A DNA stretch of 64,000 nucleotides, taken from Acidobacteriota bacterium (GTDB taxonomy: Bacteria > Acidobacteriota > Blastocatellia > Pyrinomonadales > Pyrinomonadaceae). Below the pieces are notes generated by a model, which saw nothing but the letters and a program-made list of their open reading frames with translations, did no database searches and was not told the DNA's origin. This document shows positions 6,634 to 13,886 of this stretch, piece after piece (position 1 is the first letter of the stretch; every line of letters starts with the position of its first letter). A program made the position numbers and the translations under genes. The stretch covers positions 1 through 64,000 of the forward strand of contig JAEWFC010000023.1 in assembly GCA_023389035.1 (NCBI GenBank), in the 5' to 3' direction.

Positions 6634-6901
6634 GAAAAAACCTCCTTACGATCAGTAACGGGGGAGATCTCACAAGCGTAGCGGGCTATAAGCATAGGCG
6701 ACGCAAGCGCGATGCCAACGCGTTAACGCATAGTTTTCAACACTACATGGGTGAACACGTCGCCGCCGCATACACCGCACTGTACCCGATCCATTCATCA
6801 GAAACTTTTCGAGGGTGAGAGGCTTTTATTTCATCAAAGTCCTGAACCCTTTTATTACGCGTCCGCATCGCGCGGACCGATATCATGGAGGAATAATACA
6901 A

Positions 6902-8080
6902 ATGGCTTACAACAAGCTGAATATCAGCGGCGCGAAGTCGGACGTGCTCTCGTGGGTAACCCATGGACTGTCGTTCGAGGAAGAGAATATGCTCCGCAAC
7001 GTCTCGCGTCTGCCGTGCCTTTACAAGCACGTGGCACTAATGCCGGACGCGCATCTGGGGAAAGGTTCGATGGTCGGTTCGGTCATCGCAACCAAAGACG
7101 CCGTTATTCCGGCGACGGTCGGTGTAGACATCGGCTGCGGAATGATGGCGGTGAAAACGCCATTCAAAAGCGGCATTCTCGACCGCAAAATGGCAGAGTT
7201 TCGCCACGAGATCGAGCGTGCGATCCCGACCGGCTTCAACTCGTACAAGGAATCAGTCGACGAAGCCTCGTACTGGGATGGTTGGAACTCGTTCGACGAT
7301 CTGCACAAAGGAGTGCAGGACCGCAAGCGAAAGGCCATGGTACAGCTCGGAACTCTCGGCGGGGGAAACCACTTTATCGAGGTCTGTCTGGATACGGAAG
7401 ACAACGTCTGGCTGATGCTGCACTCGGGTTCGCGAAACATCGGTAAGGAACTTGCCGAGCGTCATATCGCGACCGCGAAATCGCTGCATAAGCTGAACGA
7501 ACTTCCCTCGCCGGACCTGGCTTACTTTATTCAGGGCACGGACGAGTTCAAGGCCTACTGGCACGACCTCGACTGGGCACAGAAGTACGCGATGAAGAAC
7601 CGCGAGATCATGATGAACCGCCTGCTGAAGTCATTCAACCGAATGTTCAACAGCGAGAAGGCGTTTCGTCCGGAGATCACGGTGAACTGTCATCACAACT
7701 ATGTGGCGGTCGAGGAGCACTTTGGCGGTAGCGTATACGTCACCCGAAAGGGAGCGATCAATGCTGCCGAAGGAACGTACGGGATCATTCCGGGTTCAAT
7801 GGGAGCGAAATCGTTCATCATCAAGGGCCTCGGGAATCCTCAGTCGTTCAATTCGTGCTCGCACGGTGCGGGACGCAAGATGTCGCGTACCAAGGCGAAA
7901 GCGAAATACTCGATCGAGGACCTGAAAGCACAGACCGCCGGCGTCGAATGCCGCAAGGACAAAGGCGTCGTCGACGAGATCCCCGGTGCCTACAAAGACA
8001 TCGAGGAAGTAATGCGAGCTCAGTCCGACCTTGTCGAGGTCGTCGCCGAGCTAAAGCAGGTTATCTGTGTTAAAGGGTGA
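6902..8080 (+). CDS. rtcB: RtcB family RNA ligase
   Basis: 392 residues. RtcB joins RNA ends with 2',3'-cyclic or 3'-phosphate to 5'-OH using GTP and Mn2+, and repairs or splices tRNA. The manganese and GTP motifs are complete: VDIGCGM (75-81, with Asp76 and Cys79), GGGNHF (153-158), HSGSRNIG (174-181), HHNYV (264-268) and the guanylylated His321 in SCSHGAGR. The start was set at the ATG at 6902 because GGAGG lies upstream and the N-terminus then begins as in the family; the frame stays open upstream but with no such site. No RtcA, archease or RtcR regulator is nearby. The cluster of atypical tRNAs 0.7 kb upstream gives it plausible substrates. Confidence 0.95.
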   Translation: MAYNKLNISGAKSDVLSWVTHGLSFEEENMLRNVSRLPCLYKHVALMPDAHLGKGSMVGSVIATKDAVIPATVGVDIGCGMMAVKTPFKSGILDRKMAEFRHEIERAIPTGFNSYKESVDEASYWDGWNSFDDLHKGVQDRKRKAMVQLGTLGGGNHFIEVCLDTEDNVWLMLHSGSRNIGKELAERHIATAKSLHKLNELPSPDLAYFIQGTDEFKAYWHDLDWAQKYAMKNREIMMNRLLKSFNRMFNSEKAFRPEITVNCHHNYVAVEEHFGGSVYVTRKGAINAAEGTYGIIPGSMGAKSFIIKGLGNPQSFNSCSHGAGRKMSRTKAKAKYSIEDLKAQTAGVECRKDKGVVDEIPGAYKDIEEVMRAQSDLVEVVAELKQVICVKG

Positions 8081-8081
8081 T

Positions 8082-8114
8082 GATAGAAGCCGGACAAAAT
8101 GGACGGCTTCTATC
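8082..8114 (+). terminator. Intrinsic terminator after rtcB
   Basis: GATAGAAGCCG at 8082-8092 pairs perfectly with CGGCTTCTATC at 8104-8114 (11 bp, 11-base loop). It stands between the convergent rtcB and the SRPBCC-like gene and could serve both strands, although the T-tract is weak. Confidence 0.6.
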
Positions 8115-8124
8115 CTTCGTTGTT

Positions 8125-8679
8125 TCAACCTCTCCATTCTCGTTCCGCTTCGCGACGGATAGCAGGCAGCAGAAGAAGCCTTATCGCGACGATGCCAAAT
8201 CGTGCCCATCGCCAGTAGCGGAGAAATTTTTGACGTGCCTCGTCATCGGTTGCGATCGCTCGGACCTCGTGCGCGAAACGGGTCACATTTGGTTCGATCA
8301 CTTCTGCCTCTAGCGTCCAGACGATCTTTACGAGGTCGGGCTCCGCGAAGGAGGCAAATTCCTCAGGTGGAATTGCCGTGAACGTAACGTCGCCAAACCA
8401 AGGGCGGCAGACGGCACCGCAGATAAGAAGACGGCCGGGTTCTTCAACGAGTGTTCCCCAGCCCAGGCTGCGGGTTTCTTCAACTCAACCAATGGGGCGG
8501 CGAACCTCTTTCGTTCCGCCAAGGATGAATTTACGTGCGTTTACGATCGCCCGGATCAGAAAGATCGACTGCATGTCAAAGTCGTACGCGACACGCATCA
8601 CGATCTCCGCCGGAGCCTCCACGCGATGCTCAAAGCGTTCGCAAACGTCCCAGGACGGTATGAATTCGTCGATCCGCAT
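8125..8679 (-). pseudogene. SRPBCC-like (polyketide cyclase-type) protein with in-frame TGA
   Basis: One minus-strand frame of 185 codons reads through as a single START/SRPBCC-like protein: N-terminus MRIDEFIPSWDVCERFEHRVEAP with the usual helix, then LGWGTLVEEPGR, FAEPDLVKIVWTLEAEV, HEVRAIATDDEARQKFLRYW and a hydrophobic C-terminal helix. A TGA at 8485-8487 (after ...RRPIG) interrupts it without any change of frame. Either the gene carries a point nonsense mutation, or the base is an assembly error, or the stop is read through. The flanking sequence shows no selenocysteine element I can recognise. The family binds hydrophobic ligands; no specific role is evident. Confidence 0.65.
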
Positions 8680-8841
8680 ACGACAAAGGGTAAAGGCTTA
8701 TCGGCCCGCCAGTTTCCAACCGACACGCCATCGGGATGTACGCGATGCGTCGCGAAGATGTACGATAGATACCGGTTTTCTGCTGTCGCGGACTGCGACG
8801 CCGTTCGGTCGAACCCTAGAAGATCGGCAAATACTTCATTA

Positions 8842-10482
8842 TTACAGGTCTTCGATCCGGAGCTCGGTGTCTGCGTTTCTCCATGCTTTGCGAAAGTTGT
8901 CTTCGGCCTCTTTCGCCTCAGGGGTTTTCTTCTGTGCTTCAAGCGATTTCCATAGTCCGAACAAGGACCTGCCGTTGTTTCGTGTATATTTCAGATCTTC
9001 GCGAAAGACCTTTTCGGCCTCAGCGAATTTGCCCATCTGCAAAAGTACACCGCCGAGGGTTTCCCGCGTCGGATCCTGGATTATCGGAGGTTCATTATAT
9101 TCAACCTGGTCTTCCTCGACGATAGCCTTTCGGAGCAGTTCGACAGCCGTTTCGTAGTCCCCTTTCGCCACCGCGATCGCCGCGTCCACTTTATTAAAGA
9201 AAATGATGTCAAGACGCTTTGCCATTTCGGACATCGCGGCAAACTGTTCCGGTGGCATCTGCTTTGCCATCTCTTCATTTTCGGCGGCTGCGGCTTCTGA
9301 AAGAGTTCTCCGCTCGGCTTCAGCCGCAGGAACGTCTTTCTTTGCAGCAAACGCGAGAGCCCGCGCCCAATGCAAAAGGGAATCTTTTCCTTGGACCGGC
9401 ACTTTCAATATGTCGTCCCATTTTCGGAACCGAACCTGCTGAACGAGATCATTTGGCCGGAACGTTTCCTTTTCGGAAGTCGGGGCTCGACTAAATTCGG
9501 ATCCGCGGTCAAGCGCGTACCGTACCTTCGCGTAGTTTCCCTGCATGCTGTACGAGTAGACAAGAAACGAATAGACGTGCCCGAAATGCCATTGCTTGAA
9601 TTCTTCCGTTAGACCTTCCGTCGATTCAGCTGCGGTCTCCTCATTCGCCTCTGCAGCAGTTTGGAAGTCACCGGTTCGAAGGTAAATGTGGGCCGGCATA
9701 TGGACGAGATGCCCGAGTTCAGGCCCAGACAGCTTCAGCGATCGAAGCATATCAGCTGATGCTAAAGCGCGTTCGGGAGCAACCGAATCCTCTACCGCAT
9801 GGATGTACATGTGGTTCAAGCCTAAGTGCGAGGGATTCCTTTTCAGGCCTGCTTCGAGTACGTCCACCATCTCCTGAGCGTTGCCGATCGGTTTACCGTC
9901 CTTCGTCCATTTATCCCAGAATAACCCGGTATTCCCGATGCTGATCGCGTACAAGGTTGCTGCGTCAGGGTCACTAGGAAAACGATTGTAAACGTCAGCC
10001 ATTGCATCTCGGTAAGCAATGTTCAGATCACGAGGCTTTGCGTCCGGAGTGTCGGAAAAACGCCTGGCCAACGCTTCGATATAGGCACGCTCTTCAGGTG
10101 GTGCAGTTAGCCCTTTCGCTTTTTCCAAGGCTGCCCGGGCGGCTTTCATATCCCGAACGGCTCCGGATTTAGCGTTGCCATACCCGCTTTTTGAAAGAGC
10201 GATCCCCCACCACGCGATCGCCAGGTTCGGATCGAGTTCGGCCGCCCTTTCAAATGAGCGTGCGGCATCGACCTCGTTGAAGGCGTAGTAAAGAGAGAGC
10301 CCTTGATCAAAAAACTTCTGGGCCTCCGAATTCGATGTCGAGACCTTGTGATTGACAAGCCCCTTGCTCTGGATGAGGGCGATCGGTTTCCGTGCTGTCG
10401 GCGCCGTATGGCCATCGTGTTGTGCGAGTATCGAGTTGCAAAGGATAAGGCCGACGAGAATCGGTGCTGCTGATCGTTTCAC
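8842..10482 (-). CDS. Secreted tetratricopeptide repeat protein
   Basis: 546 residues. The N-terminal signal peptide ends at about LILCNSILAQ, followed by a His-containing segment (QHDGHTA). TPR-like helix pairs fill the rest, for example FFDQGLSLYYAFNEVDAARSFERAAELDP and, near the C-terminus, GGVLLQMGKFAEAEKVFREDL. A conserved central motif HLVHMPAHIYLRTGDF and an upstream NHMYIHAVE mark a recognisable subfamily of exported TPR proteins whose clustered His residues could bind metal, though this is unproven. No operon partner is evident: its 3' end faces the SRPBCC-like gene and its 5' end opens into a 464-bp region. Confidence 0.85.
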   Translation of the reverse strand: MKRSAAPILVGLILCNSILAQHDGHTAPTARKPIALIQSKGLVNHKVSTSNSEAQKFFDQGLSLYYAFNEVDAARSFERAAELDPNLAIAWWGIALSKSGYGNAKSGAVRDMKAARAALEKAKGLTAPPEERAYIEALARRFSDTPDAKPRDLNIAYRDAMADVYNRFPSDPDAATLYAISIGNTGLFWDKWTKDGKPIGNAQEMVDVLEAGLKRNPSHLGLNHMYIHAVEDSVAPERALASADMLRSLKLSGPELGHLVHMPAHIYLRTGDFQTAAEANEETAAESTEGLTEEFKQWHFGHVYSFLVYSYSMQGNYAKVRYALDRGSEFSRAPTSEKETFRPNDLVQQVRFRKWDDILKVPVQGKDSLLHWARALAFAAKKDVPAAEAERRTLSEAAAAENEEMAKQMPPEQFAAMSEMAKRLDIIFFNKVDAAIAVAKGDYETAVELLRKAIVEEDQVEYNEPPIIQDPTRETLGGVLLQMGKFAEAEKVFREDLKYTRNNGRSLFGLWKSLEAQKKTPEAKEAEDNFRKAWRNADTELRIEDL

Positions 10483-10946
10483 TGTTTCTCCTTAATTTAA
10501 TTGAACCGCGCCCACTCCGCCGGTCTCACCGGTTCTACACTTGTTCGGTGCCGGTCGCCGCATCATTGGGCCAATGGGCTAGGCGTGGACGATCGAGCTC
10601 GAACACGACCAGTCCCGCAATGAAAAAAACCAAAATGGCGAACGGAATGCAATCTAACACACTTTTTAACCTGACGAGAACGAATCGTTATGGCATACGT
10701 CGCCCAAAATTCCGTCGGGCGACGAAATAGAGTGAACTTTTCCATGCCGCTCTGCCTCGGTTCCGGCAGAAGTTTATGATCAAAGGTCACACGAACGGCA
10801 GGACCAGTTCACCGTCCGCCGATGCACCTGGCGTCGGTTTTTCGATATGTTGTCTTAATTTTTGCTGAAGCATCAATATATTGTGCTTGCCTCAGGCAGG
10901 CATTTCCTATTACATTACAAATTAGAAATATAGAAGGAGGATCATC
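10483..10946. other. Intergenic region between divergent genes, no gene seen
   Basis: Coding frames here are short and unconvincing. The right end is AT-rich (10855-10935) and should hold the promoter of the HNH gene; it ends in an AGGAGG Shine-Dalgarno at 10936-10941. A CCTCAGGCAGG palindrome-like stretch lies at about 10891-10901. Confidence 0.4.
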
Positions 10947-11510
10947 TTGCTGACCGGAAGAGTATTGTTATTGAACTTTTCTTACGAGCCGCTGGGCACC
11001 GTCGGTGTCGCCCGTGCGGTATGTTTATGGTTTCGCGGCGCTGTCTTTGTCGAAGAAAATGACGGCGCAAATGTCCTTCGTTCGCCATCGACCACGTTTC
11101 CCGTTCCGTCGGTGATCCGTCTTCGGCATTACATTCACGTACGCCGCAATCGACGCGAAACGACGATGAAGCGTGCTCGCGTATATATTCGCGACCGGTA
11201 CCGCTGCCAGTATTGCGGCGATCACCGTCACGCAAAGGATCTTACGCTCGACCACATTCTGCCCCGCGCACAGGGCGGTGAGAGCACGCCGGCGAATCTT
11301 GTGACCGCATGCGTAAAGTGCAACCAGCGTAAAGGCAACCGCACACCGGAACAGGCTCGCATGCCTTTGCTTACGTCGCAAAAGCTTTTGCGTCTGGGGC
11401 TGGATCACGTGCTGCTCTGCCACTACGCAGAATCGCGTCCGGAATGGAAGAAATATCTGTTCATGGACGACCATACAGAGCAAAAAGAGATCATTAAGGC
11501 CGCGGCCTGA
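10947..11510 (+). CDS. HNH endonuclease family protein
   Basis: 187 residues. The C-terminal half has an HNH/McrA-type zinc site: CQYCG and CVKCNQRK supply four Cys around LTLDHILPRAQGG, which carries the catalytic His, followed by NLVTAC. The N-terminal 70 residues (LLLNFSYEPLGTVGVARAVCLWFRGAV) match the common bacterial subfamily of stand-alone HNH proteins of unknown target. The TTG start is set by an ideal AGGAGG six bases upstream. The stop overlaps the next ATG (TGATG), so the two genes are translationally coupled. A housekeeping or repair role is as likely as defence. Confidence 0.88.
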   Translation: MLTGRVLLLNFSYEPLGTVGVARAVCLWFRGAVFVEENDGANVLRSPSTTFPVPSVIRLRHYIHVRRNRRETTMKRARVYIRDRYRCQYCGDHRHAKDLTLDHILPRAQGGESTPANLVTACVKCNQRKGNRTPEQARMPLLTSQKLLRLGLDHVLLCHYAESRPEWKKYLFMDDHTEQKEIIKAAA

Positions 11511-12067
11511 TGATCCCTTACTTTACGTCTTATGAATTTACGGCTGGTTTCGACCGGCCGTTTTCTTTTGGTGATCACGGCTGTTCGGTTGGATATTTAG
11601 ATAGCAGAAAAGAGATGTTGCGGAGATATAAGAATGAGAATGAGATCCGCGAGCTGGTGGCGGCGTTCGAGAACGCTTCGATCAGCCGCGATGAGTGGAA
11701 GCACGCCGAGCATATGGTCGTCGCTCTGTGGTATCTCGAGGAGCATGACCTAGGGACGGCCACGGAAATGATGCGGGCGGGCATTCTGAACCTGCTCGAG
11801 AAGGGTTTCGGTGTAGATCTCGCAAAAGAGATGCCTTATAACGAAACGGTAACGGTCTTCTGGATGCGGACGGTTTACGGTTATCGCCTGCTGCATCCTG
11901 ACGAGACATTGACAGAAAAAGCGAACGGGTTGATCGAGTCATTCGACAAAGATCACCCATTCGCTTTTTATTCTCGCGACCGCCTGTTGTCCGACGAAGC
12001 GCGTGCTGCTTACATCGAACCTGACCTCGCTCAAACACGCCGCGGCTATGTCATCGGTCAAGGCTGA
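11510..12067 (+). CDS. Conserved hypothetical protein, helical
   Basis: 185 residues if begun at the ATG overlapping the HNH stop. The recognisable core begins with IRELVAAFENASISRDEWKHAEHM, so the true start may instead be the ATG at 11612-11614. The core has several His, Glu and Trp residues (EWKHAEHMVVALWYLEEHD, MPYNETVTVFWMRTV, SFDKDHPFAFYSRDRLLSDEAR), suggesting an all-helical, possibly metal- or haem-binding bundle. I cannot name the function. It overlaps the convergent peptidase gene by 17 bases at the 3' end. Confidence 0.75.
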   Translation: MIPYFTSYEFTAGFDRPFSFGDHGCSVGYLDSRKEMLRRYKNENEIRELVAAFENASISRDEWKHAEHMVVALWYLEEHDLGTATEMMRAGILNLLEKGFGVDLAKEMPYNETVTVFWMRTVYGYRLLHPDETLTEKANGLIESFDKDHPFAFYSRDRLLSDEARAAYIEPDLAQTRRGYVIGQG

Positions 12068-12617
12068 TCTTCTGCGACGGTGAGGCGAGTATCACCTTAT
12101 TACCGCGGTAATAGCTCAATCCCCGATCGACATGCATTCCCTTAAACGTACCGTCCGACTTTTTCTTATAAGCCGGCTCCATCGCGTAGACACGCGGATA
12201 TTCCATTGGGCCATCCATAGCATAGATAACGTTAACGTGGCCGCCTCCGACAACGACATCATAATATCCTATATACACCGGACCGAAGTTCAGATGTGCC
12301 GCTAAGACAGCACCGGAGAAGTCCGATCCGCTGTCGATCTTTTGATGGGTCATTCCCCACCGGGCATCCTTCATTACTTTTAAAAGGCCCTGTTCTGAGA
12401 TGGTTGTCGAACCTTGCGGACTGTCCCAAAGGTCCGAATACTCATCATCGTCCAGAATTTCCCATTCCGGAATATTCCGCTTATTTGTCGCTTTAAGCCA
12501 CCATGACAGGCTCGCGGCCCAGCAAGAGTTCCTATATTCCTGGCCTACCGCCTTTATGTTTCTATATCGTGATCCCATAGCCTTCGTCCGCTCCGGCCGC
12601 AACCGTCGCCTCATCAA
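12051..12617 (-). CDS. Papain-like cysteine peptidase
   Basis: 188 residues from the first ATG. A later ATG (12576-12578, protein beginning MGSRYRNIKAVGQEY) is an equally good start. The catalytic Cys sits in QEYRNSCWAASLSWWLK, the Gln and Cys arrangement of C39/C70-type papain-fold enzymes, and the His in GGHVNVIYAM; an Asn or Asp for the triad is expected near the MEPAYKK segment. No signal peptide or secretion domain is visible. It lies 34 bases downstream of a CHAP amidase gene on the same strand, which makes a two-gene cysteine-hydrolase unit. Roles could include an effector, self-processing or cell-wall turnover. Confidence 0.75.
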   Translation of the reverse strand: MMRRRLRPERTKAMGSRYRNIKAVGQEYRNSCWAASLSWWLKATNKRNIPEWEILDDDEYSDLWDSPQGSTTISEQGLLKVMKDARWGMTHQKIDSGSDFSGAVLAAHLNFGPVYIGYYDVVVGGGHVNVIYAMDGPMEYPRVYAMEPAYKKKSDGTFKGMHVDRGLSYYRGNKVILASPSQKISLDR

Positions 12618-12651
12618 TGACGAAGCGGAGCATAAAATTTGCCGAACTAGT

Positions 12652-13134
12652 TCAGATCCTGATCAGGACTCGCATATCCGCGATGTTTCTGGTTCTTTTC
12701 TTTAGGCTGCGGCCCTTCCCTTTTTGCGATTGGTTGCCGTCGACCGTATCGAGGATGTCACCGTGGCCTTCGGCGACAACGATGCCGATGTGGCCGTTGT
12801 TCATCACGTAGATATCCCCGGGGTACGCCGGCCGCTCTCGAACAATACTGTACGGATTTGCTTGGGCCCACTTCGTCAGCTTGTAACCGCTCCAAAGCTT
12901 TTCGGGAATGAACGGCAGGCAAACGCCGACGCGGTTTGCCGCCTCACTCAGACAGTAATAAACAAAGAATCCGCACCACTCGTGGTTCTTCGACTTGGGC
13001 GAATGCGCCCGGGCTTTATACTTGTCTATCTCCGGCCCGCGATTTTGCTCGCCCACTTCCCTTACGTCCTTCATCTCTTCGATCAAAGCGACCTCCGCCG
13101 CCAGCGATCTTACTTCTGAATATGAATCTGCCAT
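12652..13134 (-). CDS. CHAP-domain amidase
   Basis: 160 residues. CHAP (NlpC/P60-like) peptidoglycan amidase or endopeptidase: nucleophile Cys in HEWCGFFVYYCL, then PGDIYVMNNGHIGIVVAEG with the catalytic His, and DTVDGNQS with the polar third residue. The N-terminal 45 residues are helical and include the EVGEQNRGPEIDKY segment common before CHAP domains. No signal peptide is visible, so it would need another export route or act in the cytoplasm. It probably shares a transcript with the papain-like peptidase downstream. Confidence 0.8.
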   Translation of the reverse strand: MADSYSEVRSLAAEVALIEEMKDVREVGEQNRGPEIDKYKARAHSPKSKNHEWCGFFVYYCLSEAANRVGVCLPFIPEKLWSGYKLTKWAQANPYSIVRERPAYPGDIYVMNNGHIGIVVAEGHGDILDTVDGNQSQKGKGRSLKKRTRNIADMRVLIRI

Positions 13135-13294
13135 AACTGCTCCTTTATCCGTAAAATTCCATGTGATATTAAATTGCCACGCAGATATTGCACGGCAGCC
13201 GCCAATATCAGGTGCGTTATAGGAGCGGGAAAACTATCATCCGTGTCCAATTCTTCAGTAATAAGTGTGGTAAATTTGCACAGATCAAAAAGTC

Positions 13295-13861
13295 ATGGCC
13301 GACACGCATCCACAAAACGTTACTGAGCTGCTGCAGGCATGGGGCGATGGTGATAAGGAAGCTTTGGAGGAGCTGACGCCGATCATTTATGCGGAGCTCC
13401 ATCGCATCGCGAAGCGATATATGCGTCGCGAGCGTGACGGTCATACCCTGCAGACGACCGCTCTGGTGAATGAGGCCTTCATCAAATTGGTGGATTGGAA
13501 GAACGCCAAGTTCGACAATCGGGCACATTTTTTCGGTGTGTCGGCACAATTAATGCGTCGTATCCTGGTCGATTTCGCCCGTAAGCGCGCAAAGTCTAAA
13601 GGTTCGCCCGTTCACAAGGTCTCGCTGGACGAAGCTCTCGAGATCGCAGACACTAACGATCCTGACATCGTCGCCCTCGATCTAGCACTGAGCGAGCTTG
13701 CGAAATTTGACCCGCGAAAGGCCCGCATTGTGGAGCTGAAGTTCTTTGGAGGTTTATCTACAGCTGAGATCGCCCAGGTGATCGGCGTTGCTGAGATAAC
13801 GATCCTCCGCGAATGGCAGAAGGCAAAGGCCTGGCTTTACCTTAATCTCGATCGCACGTGA
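13295..13861 (+). CDS. ECF sigma factor, kinase-associated group
   Basis: 188 residues with sigma region 2 (TPIIYAELHRIAKRYMRRERDGHTLQTTALVNEAFIKL, then AHFFGVSAQLMRRILVDFAR) and region 4 (LVELKFFGGLSTAEIAQVIGV-type helix-turn-helix). It belongs to the ECF type common in Acidobacteriota and Planctomycetes, which normally stands next to a Ser/Thr kinase rather than an anti-sigma factor. That is the case here: the kinase begins 25 bases downstream. Regulation is presumably by phosphorylation of the sigma factor or its partners. Confidence 0.9.
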   Translation: MADTHPQNVTELLQAWGDGDKEALEELTPIIYAELHRIAKRYMRRERDGHTLQTTALVNEAFIKLVDWKNAKFDNRAHFFGVSAQLMRRILVDFARKRAKSKGSPVHKVSLDEALEIADTNDPDIVALDLALSELAKFDPRKARIVELKFFGGLSTAEIAQVIGVAEITILREWQKAKAWLYLNLDRT

Positions 13862-13886
13862 TCGCGCAAGATACTTGTTCGTCCCC

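Noticed and set aside
8485..8487. Selenocysteine or UGA recoding in the SRPBCC-like gene
   Set aside because: No SECIS-like hairpin was recognised after the TGA, the residue is not at a known redox position of the fold, and no sel genes are seen. A mutation or error is simpler.
8378..9157. 259-codon plus-strand frame over the SRPBCC-like and TPR genes
   Set aside because: It runs antisense to two genes with recognisable protein sequence and shows no domain of its own.
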